A stretch of 64,000 nucleotides of DNA. It comes from Nocardia terpenica (GTDB lineage: Bacteria > Actinomycetota > Actinomycetes > Mycobacteriales > Mycobacteriaceae). This document shows, piece after piece, positions 1 to 9,873 of this stretch (positions are counted from its first letter, which is position 1; every line of letters begins with the position of its first letter). Position numbers and translations under genes: made by a program. The stretch lies in the NCBI RefSeq assembly GCF_013186535.1, contig NZ_JABMCZ010000002.1:186001-250000 (forward strand), given 5' to 3'. The notes below the pieces were generated by a model. That model made no database searches. It saw nothing but the letters and a program-made list of their open reading frames with translations, and was not told the origin of the DNA.

Positions 1-1164
1 GGCGTCGGCGGCGGGCAGCAGCGCCGCCACCGCGTCGCGCGGGGCGCCCCAGCGCCGCGTCTCGGCCAGCAGCATCACGAAAAGCGGTGTGGCATCGACG
101 GTTCCGTAGTAGGTCTCGCCGCCCAGCACCTGGCCGCTCGCGGGGCCGCGGCGGATCTCGTGCATGATCCGGCCCGGTTCCTCCTCGGTGAGCGGATCCA
201 CGCGCTGGCCCTGCATCTCGGCCAGCTGCTGCATGGTGCCCAGCGCCAGGCTCACATCCAGCGGCAGCGCCATCCACGCGGTGAGCAGGCTGTCGCGGCC
301 GAACAGGGTCATGAACCAGGGCGCGCCCGCGGCGACGAAGGTGCGGCCGTCGTGGCTGTCGTTGTGGATCTGCAATGCGCCCAGGTCGCTTTCGGTCCGC
401 TGCAGCACGGCGGTGAGCACCGGATCGCCCGCGGTCAGCTTGGTGGCGGTATCGCGCCACGCCTCGATCTTGCGGCCGGGCTCGCTGCTCTCGTACCGCT
501 CGCCGGGCCGCAGCGGCGCGTGCACGCGCTGATTCGCCAGGGTCGGCTGCGCCAGGATCTCGGTCTGCCAGCGGCCGCCGGCCGGGACGACGATCCGCCA
601 CGACAGCGAGCCGGGCAGCACCACGGGTGGCTCCGAGGACGAGATCGCCAGGCCGCGAGCACTATCGGAGCGGTCGTTGAGCAGCAGTTCGTTATCGGTG
701 ACCAGGATCTCCGAGCGGCCGTGCCCGGCGCGGCCCTCCTTGACCGCGAACAGGTCGACGAAGTCGGCGTCGGCGCGCAGGTCCAGCGCGACCGCCGTGG
801 GTTCGCGGCCCAGGTTCTCCAGCGTGATGGTCTCGCGCAGGCCACCGGCGACCAGTCGCTCCCGCATCACCAGCAGCGTGCTGTCGGCCGCCCCGGCGCG
901 CGGGGGGCGGCGCAGGATGAAGCGCGCGGTGAACGCCTCCGGGCTGAGCACCGACAGCGGTTCGGGGCGGTGCCCGTCGATGCGCAGCTCCCACCGGGAC
1001 ACCACCCGGGCGTCGCGGTAGAACAGGCCGTGCGAGGTGCTCTGCTCGATATCGCCGACGCTGTCGGACAGGCAGAAGGTGCTGCCGTCCACCAGGGTGA
1101 TCGAGCCCCCACCCCCGCCGATGATCGACGGCTCCCCGGCATTGAACGCGGCGGGTGTGGTCAT
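1..1164 (-). CDS. Glycogen-debranching / amylo-alpha-1,6-glucosidase family protein, N-terminal part
   Basis: Only the first 388 codons are visible; the reading frame runs off the left edge of the window. The ATG at 1164 follows a GGGAGGAG ribosome-binding site. The N-terminus has a glycine run, then the pattern of the N-terminal debranching domain (shedding of Ser/Thr-rich strands, STSHGLFYRDARVVSRWEL), and further on FGRDSLLTAWM and GQVLGGETYYGTVDATPLF, which are typical of the (alpha/alpha)6 glucosidase part of actinobacterial amylo-alpha-1,6-glucosidase-like proteins. The likely role is cytoplasmic hydrolysis of alpha-1,6 branches or of a related oligosaccharide. The catalytic acids lie beyond the edge, so the substrate cannot be judged. 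It diverges from the iron-regulated gene at 1394 and is probably unrelated to it. Confidence 0.8.
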   Translation of the reverse strand, partial: MTTPAAFNAGEPSIIGGGGGSITLVDGSTFCLSDSVGDIEQSTSHGLFYRDARVVSRWELRIDGHRPEPLSVLSPEAFTARFILRRPPRAGAADSTLLVMRERLVAGGLRETITLENLGREPTAVALDLRADADFVDLFAVKEGRAGHGRSEILVTDNELLLNDRSDSARGLAISSSEPPVVLPGSLSWRIVVPAGGRWQTEILAQPTLANQRVHAPLRPGERYESSEPGRKIEAWRDTATKLTAGDPVLTAVLQRTESDLGALQIHNDSHDGRTFVAAGAPWFMTLFGRDSLLTAWMALPLDVSLALGTMQQLAEMQGQRVDPLTEEEPGRIMHEIRRGPASGQVLGGETYYGTVDATPLFVMLLAETRRWGAPRDAVAALLPAADA

Positions 1165-1326
1165 GAGCGGGCTCCTCCCATTGCGCCGGAACAGCTGACA
1201 GGTGGCTTCGGACAACACAGTTCTCGTCTGGCTACCGCGTGGGGCTCGCGAACAAAGCGTAACCGTTCCACTTCGTCCGATAGGGGCGATCGTCGGCACC
1301 CGCGGTATCGGAGCGCGGCTTCAGAG

Positions 1327-1345
1327 TTAGGCTAGGCTGACCTAT
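1327..1345 (+). promoter_or_regulatory. Iron box (DtxR/IdeR-type operator)
   Basis: TTAGGCTAGGCTGACCTAT matches the 19-bp DtxR/IdeR consensus TTAGGTTAGGCTAACCTAA at 16 of 19 positions. It overlaps a probable -10 hexamer TATATT (1343-1348) and lies about 50 bp upstream of the siderophore-binding lipoprotein start, so iron-loaded repressor would block transcription. Confidence 0.85.
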
Positions 1346-1393
1346 ATTTGCCGGACGTTCGCGTCCGTCGGCCTGGTGAAGGAGAGTGCCACG

Positions 1394-2380
1394 ATGAAAT
1401 CTGCCCGGAGACCTCGCTATCGATGGGCGCGCGCGGCGGTGGTCGCTCTCGCGGGTGCGCTCGCGGTGGCCCTGAGCGGATGCGGTTCGGCGGCGGACGA
1501 TTCCGGGGCGTCCGATGGCGCCGCCGTCGTGATCGACCATGCACGCGGATCGACCACCGTCCACGGCACGCCGAAGCGCATTGTCGCGCTGGGCAGCCAG
1601 TGGCTGGATACGACCGTCGCCCTGGGCATGACGCCGGTCGGGTACATCGACAATATCGCCGCCATGTCCCGGGAGCCGTCGCCGTGGTTGCCGACATCGC
1701 TGGACTCCGCCCGCAAACTACAGACCACGGGCAAGATCGACGAGCAGGTCGCGGCGCTGAATCCGGATCTCATCCTGGTGGACGGGTCCTTCGGCGACCA
1801 GAAGACCTACGACACCCTATCCAAGATCGCGCCGACCATTCCGGCGCTGGGCGGCGCCACCATCACGCCGTGGCCGGATCAGGTGCGGACGCTGGGAAAA
1901 GTGTTGCACCGCAGCGAGATCGCCGACAAGGTGATCGGTGACGTGAACGCCCGGCTGGACGGCCTGGTAGCGAAAAACCCCGGCCTGAAGGGAAAGACCT
2001 TCGTCTCCACCTGGCTCGCGGCCCCCTCCCAGCTGATGGTCCTGACCGACCCGAACGACGGCTCGTCCCAGGTCTTCGGCCGCCTCGGCCTCACCATCCC
2101 CCCGACCATCACCGCCCTCCCCGCCAACCAGGGCCGCGCCCAACTATCCACCGAGCGCGTGAACGAGCTCAACGCCGACCTCCTGATCGCCGGCTACTCC
2201 CCCGGCATGGACGAAAAGTACCGCCAGCTACCGGGATACACCGACCTCCCCGCAGTCCACAACAACGCAGTAGCCTTCCTCCCCGTCCAGGAAATCAGCG
2301 CCATCAACCAGCCCACCGCCCTCTCCCTCCCCTACATCCTGAACAAGATCACCCCCGCCCTGGAAAACGCCGCCAAGTAG
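1394..2380 (+). CDS. Iron-siderophore ABC transporter substrate-binding lipoprotein
   Basis: This 328-residue exported lipoprotein should capture ferric siderophore outside the membrane. It has an N-terminal basic region, a hydrophobic segment and the lipobox LSGC with Cys30 as lipidation site. It then follows the FecB/BtuF-type periplasmic-binding fold: an N-lobe opening with PKRIVALGSQWLDTTVALG and a NPDLILVDG strand typical of this family. I chose the ATG at 1394 over a GTG at 1376 because GGAGAG lies 8 nt upstream and the signal peptide then begins with MKSARRP. The iron box at 1327 gives iron regulation. No permease or ATPase for uptake is adjacent, so partner import genes must be elsewhere. 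The stop codon is followed 4 nt later by the hairpin repeat at 2384. Confidence 0.9.
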   Translation: MKSARRPRYRWARAAVVALAGALAVALSGCGSAADDSGASDGAAVVIDHARGSTTVHGTPKRIVALGSQWLDTTVALGMTPVGYIDNIAAMSREPSPWLPTSLDSARKLQTTGKIDEQVAALNPDLILVDGSFGDQKTYDTLSKIAPTIPALGGATITPWPDQVRTLGKVLHRSEIADKVIGDVNARLDGLVAKNPGLKGKTFVSTWLAAPSQLMVLTDPNDGSSQVFGRLGLTIPPTITALPANQGRAQLSTERVNELNADLLIAGYSPGMDEKYRQLPGYTDLPAVHNNAVAFLPVQEISAINQPTALSLPYILNKITPALENAAK

Positions 2381-2383
2381 CCA

Positions 2384-2645
2384 GGCCCCGGCCAAAAGCA
2401 CGCCGGGGCCAAGAAATAGAGCACGCCGGGACCAATCCTGTGGCCCCGGCGTGCTCACTCTCGTGGTCCCGGCGGCCCACTCTCGTGATCCCGACGGCCC
2501 ACCCTCGTGATCCCGACGGCCCACCCTCGTGATCCCGGCAGCCCACCCTCGTGATCCCGGCAGCCCATTCTCATGATCCCGGCAGCCCACTCCCATGATC
2601 CCGGCGGCTCACTCCCATGATCCCGGCGTGCTTTTGGCCGGGATC
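2384..2645. repeat. Hairpin repeat locus A with 22-bp tandem array
   Basis: Two perfect 27-bp hairpins in opposite orientation flank an array between convergent genes. The left hairpin (2384-2410) has arms GGCCCCGGC/GCCGGGGCC around loop CAAAAGCAC. The right one (2619-2645) has arms GATCCCGGC/GCCGGGATC around loop GTGCTTTTG. Between them, 2456-2631 holds eight tandem 22-bp units. The right hairpin overlaps the stop codon of the permease gene. It may act as a two-way transcription terminator, but the tandem units are not needed for that. Confidence 0.9.
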
Positions 2646-3408
2646 AGCTCTCGGCTGCCTTGCGGTAGCCGCGGACTGCGAGGGTGCCGAAGACCAGGGC
2701 GAGGCCTAGGGACCAGGCCAGGGTTTGGAGGAGGGGGAGGGCGGTGGGGCCGCCCAGGGTGAAGTTGCGCATGGCCTCGATGGCGCAGCTCATGGGCTGG
2801 GCGCGGACTATGGGCTGGAGCCAGCCGGGGTAGTTCTGGAGGGGGACGAAGCCGGAATTGAAGAACATGCCGAGCAGGGTTACCGCGGCGAACAGCTGCA
2901 CCACCTTGGCTCCGGCCTTGCCGACACCGACGGTGATGACCATGGTGGCGAAGCCCGGGATCAGGATGACGGGCACCACCAGCAGGCCCAGCGCGCCCCA
3001 CCATCCGGCGTGGAAGCGCAGCCCGAGCGCCACGCCCAGCGCCACCACGATCACCGTCGCGACCAGGGTGCGCCCGCACTCGGCGACCAGCCGGCCGATC
3101 AGGCCCGCGCCCCGATGCACCGGCAGCACCCAGAAGCGCCGCAGCAGACCGCTTTCCACCTCCGCGTGCAGCGACAGGCCGGTGCCCATCGCGCCGTACA
3201 TGGCGCCGGTCACCGCGATCATGGGCACGAAACCGTAGATGGCCTCGGTGCCGGAGGACATGGTCAGCACCTTGCTCAGCACCAGCTGGTACATCAGCAG
3301 CAGCAGGACCGGCAGGATGAGGGTGGAGGTCAGCACCTCCTGCTCGCGCGGCCAGCGCCGCATCAGCCGCCCGGCCTCGACCAGGCTCTGGTCCACCAGA
3401 CTTCTCAC
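2644..3408 (-). CDS. ABC-2 type exporter permease (second subunit)
   Basis: A 254-residue integral membrane protein with about six hydrophobic segments, of the daunorubicin-resistance DrrB/DrrC-like ABC-2 family. Diagnostic stretches are the GLLRRFWVLPVHR loop, FNSGFVPLQNYPGWLQPIVR and the QPMSCAIEAMR motif before the last helices. The GTG at 3408 overlaps the stop of the preceding permease (GTGA), indicating translational coupling. It is the last gene of the siderophore operon, so with the ATPase and the first permease it probably exports the siderophore. It is clearly paralogous to the permease at 53990-54859, which shares the FNSGFVP...QPMSCAI(D/E)AMR pattern. Confidence 0.87.
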   Translation of the reverse strand: MRSLVDQSLVEAGRLMRRWPREQEVLTSTLILPVLLLLMYQLVLSKVLTMSSGTEAIYGFVPMIAVTGAMYGAMGTGLSLHAEVESGLLRRFWVLPVHRGAGLIGRLVAECGRTLVATVIVVALGVALGLRFHAGWWGALGLLVVPVILIPGFATMVITVGVGKAGAKVVQLFAAVTLLGMFFNSGFVPLQNYPGWLQPIVRAQPMSCAIEAMRNFTLGGPTALPLLQTLAWSLGLALVFGTLAVRGYRKAAES

Positions 3409-4190
3409 GCCCTCCGCCTTTCCACCCGCACCGACACCGCGGTGAACACCACGACCATCGCGGCGATCCAGGCAATCGAGACGCCCAGCGCCGCAGTGAA
3501 TTTCCCCTCCGCCAGGTCGCGCAGCGCGGCCGCCGCCTGGGAGACCGGCTGATTGCGCACGAACGGCTGGATCCAGCCCGGGAACGCCTGCGCGGGAACG
3601 AAACCCGTCGACATCATGATCAGCAGCAGCTGCGGCGCCAGCAGCGCCGAGGCGCCGATCTCCGGCTTCCCGGTCGCCACGCCCAGCGCGTCCGCGCCGA
3701 TCACGATGGCCACCCCGAACGCCAGCGCCAGCACCGCGAACGCCAGCGCCGAACCGGCGTCGTGGAACCGGAATCCGAAGGCGGTCCCGATCACCAGCGC
3801 CCCCGCGACGGCCGCCACCGCGCGCACCAGATTCGCCGACATGCGAGCGGCCAGCGGCAGCCACGGCGGCACCGGCATGGACCGCAGCCGGGTTCCCATG
3901 CCGGTGAACGTGTCTCGGGCCGCGCGGTCCCCGGCGGACATGGCGGTGAAGAACATGCCCTGGATCACGATCACCGGCAGCAGATACTGGGCGTACTTTC
4001 CACCGCCGAGCTCCATCGAATGCCGCAGCGGCACATAGAAACACAGGAAGAAGATCATCGGGGCCAGGAAGCCGAACGGCAGATCGCCCTCGCGCAGCGC
4101 GGCGCGGATGGTACGCCCGCTCAGCGCCCGCCACTGCAATCCGGACGGCACCCGCAATTGCGCGGGGGCCGTGGCGGTGTCGACGGTCAT
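3405..4190 (-). CDS. ABC-2 type exporter permease (first subunit)
   Basis: A 261-residue permease with a cytoplasmic N-terminus (QWRALSGRTIRAALR) and about six membrane helices. The family signature GFVPAQAFPGWIQPFVRNQP lies near residues 185-210. Its start overlaps the ATPase stop by 4 nt and its stop overlaps the next permease start, so the three transporter genes are made together. Role by context: membrane half of an exporter for the siderophore made by the upstream genes. The best relative in the window is the permease at 54856-55665, which has the same WIQPFVRNQP(V/I)SQ stretch. Confidence 0.87.
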   Translation of the reverse strand: MTVDTATAPAQLRVPSGLQWRALSGRTIRAALREGDLPFGFLAPMIFFLCFYVPLRHSMELGGGKYAQYLLPVIVIQGMFFTAMSAGDRAARDTFTGMGTRLRSMPVPPWLPLAARMSANLVRAVAAVAGALVIGTAFGFRFHDAGSALAFAVLALAFGVAIVIGADALGVATGKPEIGASALLAPQLLLIMMSTGFVPAQAFPGWIQPFVRNQPVSQAAAALRDLAEGKFTAALGVSIAWIAAMVVVFTAVSVRVERRRA

Positions 4191-5185
4191 GCGCCCGCCT
4201 CCACCGGCTCGGCCGGGCGGGTCAGCTCGAGGAAGACCTCGTCGAGCGAGGGCCGCCGCAGCGCGATATCGATCAGGTCGATGCCCGCGTCGGTCACCCG
4301 GCGCAGCACCTCACCGAGCGTCGCGGCGCCGTCGGGTGCGGGCAGCGCGACCCGGTCGGCCGACTCCGCCACCGTCACGCCCTCGAGCCCCCGCAGCGCC
4401 GTCACCACCGCGGGCACCTCGGCGGCGTCGACCGGCACCACCTCGCAGTAGCTCGCGCCGGAGCGGGCCTTGAGCTGGTCGGCGGTGCCCTCGGCGATGA
4501 CGGTGCCCTTGTCGACGACAATGATGTTGTCGCTCAACGCATCCGCCTCCTCGAGGTACTGCGTGGTGAGCAGGATCGTCACGCCCTGCTGCTTGAGCTC
4601 GCGCACCAGCGACCACAGCCGCTGGCGGCTGGCGGGGTCCAGCCCGGTGGTCGGCTCGTCGAGAAATACCACCTTCGGCAATCGCACCAGGCCGCAGGCG
4701 ATGTCGATGCGCCGCCGCATGCCGCCGGAGTACTGGCCGACGCGGCGATCGGCGGCGTCGGTGAGCTCGAACTGCTCGAGCAGTTGCACCGCACGGTCTT
4801 TCGCCTGCTTCGGGCGCAGCCCCATCAGACGCCCGAACAGCACCAGGTTCTCCCGCCCGGTCAGCACCTCGTCGAGCGCGGCGTACTGGCCGGTGAGCAT
4901 GATCGACGACCGCACCCGCGCGGCCTCGCGGACCACGTCGTGGCCCGCGACCAGCGCCCGGCCCGCATCGGGCCGGATCAGCGTCGACAGCACCGAGACC
5001 ATGGTGGTCTTGCCCGCGCCGTTGGGCCCGAGCACGCCGAGCACGCTGCCCGCCGGGGCGCTGAAACTGATGCCCCGCAGGGCCTGCACGTCGCCGAATG
5101 CCTTCCGCACGGATTCGACCACGATGGCCGACTCCGTGTCCGCGCGTGTTTTCGACACCGGGTTCTCCGTCCTGATCCTCATCAT
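4187..5185 (-). CDS. ABC exporter ATP-binding protein (DrrA-like)
   Basis: A 332-residue ATPase. Walker A GPNGAGKTT is near residue 55, the signature YSGGM near 150 and Walker B VVFLDEPTTGLDP near 173. A C-terminal extension of about 90 residues ends with the DrrA-type RRPSLDEVFLELT. The start is the ATGATG at 5185, directly on the NRPS stop codon, so transporter and synthetase genes are one operon. It should energise export of the siderophore together with the two permeases downstream. Its closest relative here is the ATPase at 55662-56675. Confidence 0.92.
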   Translation of the reverse strand: MMRIRTENPVSKTRADTESAIVVESVRKAFGDVQALRGISFSAPAGSVLGVLGPNGAGKTTMVSVLSTLIRPDAGRALVAGHDVVREAARVRSSIMLTGQYAALDEVLTGRENLVLFGRLMGLRPKQAKDRAVQLLEQFELTDAADRRVGQYSGGMRRRIDIACGLVRLPKVVFLDEPTTGLDPASRQRLWSLVRELKQQGVTILLTTQYLEEADALSDNIIVVDKGTVIAEGTADQLKARSGASYCEVVPVDAAEVPAVVTALRGLEGVTVAESADRVALPAPDGAATLGEVLRRVTDAGIDLIDIALRRPSLDEVFLELTRPAEPVEAGA

Positions 5186-8100
5186 TGTTTTCCCTTGCCG
5201 GACAGTGCCTGCACCGCGCGCTCCCAGATCTCGGTCAGCCGCTGGCTATCCGCGGCGTCGAACACCGCGTCGCTCCATCGCCACAGCGCGACCAGCTGCG
5301 GCCCGTCCACGCCGGGATGGACGGCGGCGATCAGATCCAGCGCATAACGCAGCGGCATCTCCGGTTCGGGCGCGATCGGAAGATGCTGGTGCACCGCGAG
5401 ATCCGAGACCGGCGACCATGGCGCGGGGGCGGCATCGGCCGGGCCCGCGGCCAGGTCCATCCGGCCCAGGTAGTCGAACAGCACCTGCGGTTCGGCCACC
5501 GGTTCGCCGAGCGCGCCGCCGTAGCGGAGCAGGCCGTAGTCCAGGCCCTTGTTCGGCACCGCGCCCAGTTCCGCCGCCACGGTCTTCAGCAGCCGCGCCC
5601 CGGCGTCGGGATCCGATTCCACCTGTGCCACATCCAGTTCCAGCCCGGCGGCCAGGCGCAGCGGGTACACGGTGGTGAACCAGCCGACCGTGCGGGCGGT
5701 GTCGGCGCCCAGTATCGCGTCCTCGCGGCCGTGGCCCTCCAGCGCGACCAGGGTGCCCGCACCGGTGTCCCGGCCGTGCCCGGACTGCCATGTCGACAGC
5801 GTGAGACACAATGCGGCGAGCAGCAATTCGGGCAGGGCGGGCCGTCCCTCGCGGCCGGTCCCGGCGAGGATACGGCGGGTGAGGTCGGTCGAGGCGAACG
5901 ACGGCGTGATCCGGTACGAGGACCAGGTGTCGCGGCGCGGGTCGGCCGGGCGGTCGCCGAGCGACGCATCGGGTGCGGCCAGCTGCGCCGCCCAGAAGTC
6001 GCGCTGCGCCAGCACATCCGGGTCCGTGGCGCGGGCGGTGAGCAGCTCGGCCCAGCGGCGATATCCGGTGTGCTCGGGCGGGAGCGCGGCCGGTTCGCCC
6101 GCCGCGAGCCGCGTCCAGACGTCGGCGAGATCGGCGAGGATGATGTGCCAGGAGACCGGGTCCACCGCGAGGTGATGGATCGACAGCAGCAGGATGTCGC
6201 CGGATGCGCGACGCAGGCGCACGGCCTGAATCATGGTGCCCGCGTAGGGGTCCACGCGATCGATGGCGGCGCGGGCGGCGTCGGCGAGGACCGGTCCCAG
6301 GTCGCCGTCCACGGTGCGCTCGGTGAGCAGGTCGGCCGCCCGCACGCAGCCGGGCGGCCGGGTGATCAGCCGTCGGCCCTGCGGGGTTTCGGTCAATTGG
6401 GCGCGCAGCATGTCGTGGCCGTCGACGAGGGCTTGCAGGACGGCCGCGAGCCGGTCGCCATCGATACCGGCGGGCAGCGTGACGAGGGTGGACAGCGCGA
6501 GGCGGCGGAAGCCACCGTACTCGTAGAGCCATGACATGATCGGCGTGGTCGGCACCTCGCCGTAGACGGCCACCTCCGCCGAATCCCGCTGCGCCGCACG
6601 GGCATCGAGCGCCGCCGCCAGATCCCGCACGGTCGGCGTGCCGAGCACCATGGCCGGGCTCACCGCGAGACCGGCCTGCCGCGCCTTGTTCACCAGGGAG
6701 ATGGCCACGATGCTGTCGATGCCGAGATCCAGCAGGTCGTCGTCGATGCCGAGCGCGCGGCCGCCGAGCACCTCCCCGAACGCCGCGCACAGCGCCCGCT
6801 CGGTCTCGGTGCGCGGGGCGGTGCCCGAGCCCTGGCCGTCGAGCGCTTCCCGCGCGATCGCCGTCAGTGCCCGCACATCCAGTTTGCCGTTCGGCGTCAT
6901 CGGCAGCGCGGCCACCGGGAGGACGCGCGCCGGAATCATGTAGGCGGGCAGGTGTTCCGCGAGCCCCGCCCGCACCGACCACCCACGGTCGCCGTCCGGA
7001 ACATCGCTCGAGGTCGGCGCCGCTTCGGCCCGCGCGGGACTGTCCACCACGAAGCCCACCAGACTGGGGCCGCTCGGGCGCTGCACGACCACGACGGCCG
7101 CGGCGCGCACGGACGGCAGTCGCAGCAGGGCGGATTCGATATCGCCGAGTTCGATGCGGTAGCCGCGGATCTTCACCTGGTCGTCGGCGCGGCCGAGGTA
7201 GGACAGCGCGCCGGAGGGCAACTGCCGCACCAGGTCTCCCGTGCGGTACATGCGGTCGCCGCGGCGGAACGGGTCGGCGACGAACCTGTCGGCGGTCCGG
7301 GCGGGCCTGCCGATATAGCCGCGGGTCACCTGCGCGCCCGACAGATACAGCTCGCCGACCGCGCCGTGCGGCACGGGCCGCAGCGCGGCGTCGAGCACGT
7401 ACCCGGCCATTGCGTCGACGGGAGCGCCGATCACCGGAATCTCGGACGGTATCGCCTGTCCCCCACCGGTATTCACCGTGGCGACGACCGCCTCCACGGT
7501 GGTCTCGGTGGGTCCGTAGCAGTTGTAGACGGCGGTGTCGGGCAGTGTGCGCAGCCGCTCCCACATCGCGGGGCCGATGGCCTCGCCGCCGAGCGCGAGC
7601 ACGGTCAGGTGGTCGCCGTCCACCAGCCCGGCCGCCGACAACTGGGTGAACATCGACGGCGAGGTGTCGATCATGTCGACCCGGTGCCGGGCGATGCCGT
7701 CGACGAGCCCGTGCGCGTCGCGCATCTCGTCCTCGTCGAACAAATGCACCTCGTGACCGTCCAGCAGGCCGACCAGCGGCTGCCAGGAGGCGTCGAAGCT
7801 CAGCGACCAGGCGTGGGCAATGCGGAGGTTGCGGCCCAGCCGCGCCTGCGCCGGGCGATAGACGCGATCGCGATGATCGGCGAAGTAGCTGGCCAGGGCG
7901 GCGTGGGTACCCATGACGCCCTTGGGTTCCCCGGTCGATCCGGAGGTGAAGATCACGTAGGCGCGCGAAAGCGCGTGCACGGCACGCACTTCGGGCACCG
8001 AGCGCTCCGCAATGCGCCGATCGGCCACGGATTCGTCGAGCACGAGCACCCGCGAGTCCGGCACCTCGGCGGCATCGACCAGCCCCCGACCGGCGAGGGT

Positions 8101-9873
8101 GGTCACCACGAGCGCCGGATCCGCCTGCCGCAGAATAGATCCGATCCGCGCGGCCGGTGCCGCGATATCGATCGGCACATACCCGGCCCCTGCCCGCAGC
8201 ACGGCCAGAATGGCGATGACGGAATCGGCAGACCGCGGCAGCGCCAGCGCCACAACACCTTCCGGCCCGACCCCCCGTGCGATCAATTCGGCCGCCAACC
8301 GCCCGGACGCCACCTCCAGCTCGCGATAGGAGAAGCGCGTAGACCCGGTGCTCAATGCCGGAGCGTCCGGAGTCGCCTCCACTTGCCGTTCGAACAGCTC
8401 GACGACATTCGCACCCGACTGCCGCTGCCGGACTTCACCATTGGCCGCCCGCACCTGCCGCCGACGCTCCTCGATGCCCATTGCGCTCGAATCCGACTGC
8501 CGCGGCGAGATCTCCACATGGCCCGCAGCGGTCGGTGGCGATGGCTGCTCCTCGGGCAGTAGCACGTCCAGTTCGTCCGGGCTGCGATCGCCGTGGTTCG
8601 GGAGCTGGCGCAGGATCGACAGGATGCGGGCGCCGATCTCGGCGGGCGGGAAGTACGGGAGGGCGGCGGCGACGGCCTCGAGCATGACCACCAGCACCCC
8701 GTCGTTCAGGTACGAGACGACCGAGAGTGGGTAGTGCACCAGGCTTTCCATGGCCATCGGCAGGAAGCGGGTGCCGTCCGCGGTGACGATGGGGTCGGTG
8801 GCCGCGCCGATGGGGGCGTTCTCGAAGACGAACAGCACATCGAACAGCGCGCCGTGCCCGGCCGCGCGCTGGATCTCCGACAGGCCGAGATATCCGGCGT
8901 CGCGCATGGCCGCCTGCTCGCGCTGCGCCCGCAGGCACTGCTCGCGCACGCTGTGCTCGCCGTCCAGCACGACCCGCGCCGGGACGGTATTGATGAACAG
9001 GCCGATCATCGACTCCACGCCGGGCAGCGCGTCGGGGCGGCCGGAGATGGTGGTGCCGAACACCACGTCGCGGCGGCCCGTCAGCCCGGAAAGCACGACG
9101 GCCCAGGCGAATTGGACGACCGAGCCGAGGGTGAGCCCGTTCGACCGGGCCCAGCGCACGAGCCGGTCGGTGTCGGCGGCGTCCAGGCCGCAGCGGGTGC
9201 GCTGCGGCATGGTCGCGCCGACCTCGGCGGTGGCCTCGGCCAGCATGAGCGGGCCGGACAGCGGGCGCAGGTAGTCGGCCCACGCGCGGGTCGCGGCGGC
9301 GGTGTCCTGGGCCGCGAGCCAGGCGATGTAGTCGCGATACGGGCGCGGCGCGGGCAGCGCCGCGGCGGTCCCGCCCGCCTGGTACACCGCGATCAGTTCG
9401 CGGAAGAACACCGCGACCGCCCAGCCGTCCATGAGGATGTGGTGCGCGGTGAGGATCATCCGGCGGCGGGCGTCGGGCAGGGTCACCAGGGTGACGCGCA
9501 GCGCGGGCCCCCGGGCGAGATCGAAGTTGCGCCGCCGGTCGGCCTCCGCGATGGCGTCGAATTCCGCTGCCGCCGCGGTGATCTCGGTCCACGGCAGGTC
9601 CACCCGGGTGGGCACGATCTGTACCGGCCGGGGCAGATCCCGGTCCCAGAACGAGGCCCGCAGGTTGGGGTGCCGCTCCAGCAGCGCCGCCACGCTGCGC
9701 CGCAGCCGGGCGGTGTCCAGCGGCCCGCCGATATCGATGACGAACTGCATCGAGTACAGGTCGACGCCGTCGCAGGCCAGCCGCGCCAGCGAGAACAGGC
9801 CCGCCTGCAACGGGCTCAGCGCCAGCACGTCCTGGATCTCCGCGGGCGCCGAACGATCCACACCGGAGGTCAT
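5182..9873 (-). CDS. Non-ribosomal peptide synthetase, C-A-PCP-E (MbtF-like)
   Basis: A 1563-residue NRPS. A condensation domain (about 15-440) carries HHILMDG at 144-150. The adenylation domain has A3 TSGSTGEPKG near 650, YGPTET and YRTGDL. A carrier domain has LGIDSI near 1053. The last domain is of epimerisation type, with HHLAVDPVSW near 1234, EGHGRE near 1379 and VGWFTTVYP near 1400. Order and length fit MbtF, the mycobactin enzyme that adds the C-terminal N6-hydroxylysine later closed into a lactam. The start overlaps the preceding NRPS stop (ATGA). Substrate choice is inferred from family and cluster, not from a specificity code. No thioesterase domain is present, consistent with release by lactam formation. 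Confidence 0.9.
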   Translation of the reverse strand: MTSGVDRSAPAEIQDVLALSPLQAGLFSLARLACDGVDLYSMQFVIDIGGPLDTARLRRSVAALLERHPNLRASFWDRDLPRPVQIVPTRVDLPWTEITAAAAEFDAIAEADRRRNFDLARGPALRVTLVTLPDARRRMILTAHHILMDGWAVAVFFRELIAVYQAGGTAAALPAPRPYRDYIAWLAAQDTAAATRAWADYLRPLSGPLMLAEATAEVGATMPQRTRCGLDAADTDRLVRWARSNGLTLGSVVQFAWAVVLSGLTGRRDVVFGTTISGRPDALPGVESMIGLFINTVPARVVLDGEHSVREQCLRAQREQAAMRDAGYLGLSEIQRAAGHGALFDVLFVFENAPIGAATDPIVTADGTRFLPMAMESLVHYPLSVVSYLNDGVLVVMLEAVAAALPYFPPAEIGARILSILRQLPNHGDRSPDELDVLLPEEQPSPPTAAGHVEISPRQSDSSAMGIEERRRQVRAANGEVRQRQSGANVVELFERQVEATPDAPALSTGSTRFSYRELEVASGRLAAELIARGVGPEGVVALALPRSADSVIAILAVLRAGAGYVPIDIAAPAARIGSILRQADPALVVTTLAGRGLVDAAEVPDSRVLVLDESVADRRIAERSVPEVRAVHALSRAYVIFTSGSTGEPKGVMGTHAALASYFADHRDRVYRPAQARLGRNLRIAHAWSLSFDASWQPLVGLLDGHEVHLFDEDEMRDAHGLVDGIARHRVDMIDTSPSMFTQLSAAGLVDGDHLTVLALGGEAIGPAMWERLRTLPDTAVYNCYGPTETTVEAVVATVNTGGGQAIPSEIPVIGAPVDAMAGYVLDAALRPVPHGAVGELYLSGAQVTRGYIGRPARTADRFVADPFRRGDRMYRTGDLVRQLPSGALSYLGRADDQVKIRGYRIELGDIESALLRLPSVRAAAVVVVQRPSGPSLVGFVVDSPARAEAAPTSSDVPDGDRGWSVRAGLAEHLPAYMIPARVLPVAALPMTPNGKLDVRALTAIAREALDGQGSGTAPRTETERALCAAFGEVLGGRALGIDDDLLDLGIDSIVAISLVNKARQAGLAVSPAMVLGTPTVRDLAAALDARAAQRDSAEVAVYGEVPTTPIMSWLYEYGGFRRLALSTLVTLPAGIDGDRLAAVLQALVDGHDMLRAQLTETPQGRRLITRPPGCVRAADLLTERTVDGDLGPVLADAARAAIDRVDPYAGTMIQAVRLRRASGDILLLSIHHLAVDPVSWHIILADLADVWTRLAAGEPAALPPEHTGYRRWAELLTARATDPDVLAQRDFWAAQLAAPDASLGDRPADPRRDTWSSYRITPSFASTDLTRRILAGTGREGRPALPELLLAALCLTLSTWQSGHGRDTGAGTLVALEGHGREDAILGADTARTVGWFTTVYPLRLAAGLELDVAQVESDPDAGARLLKTVAAELGAVPNKGLDYGLLRYGGALGEPVAEPQVLFDYLGRMDLAAGPADAAPAPWSPVSDLAVHQHLPIAPEPEMPLRYALDLIAAVHPGVDGPQLVALWRWSDAVFDAADSQRLTEIWERAVQALSGKGKQ

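Noticed and set aside
2456..2631. CRISPR-like direct repeats (also 31726-31900 and 53847-53978)
   Set aside because: Units are contiguous without unique spacers and no cas genes are near; they belong to the hairpin repeat family.
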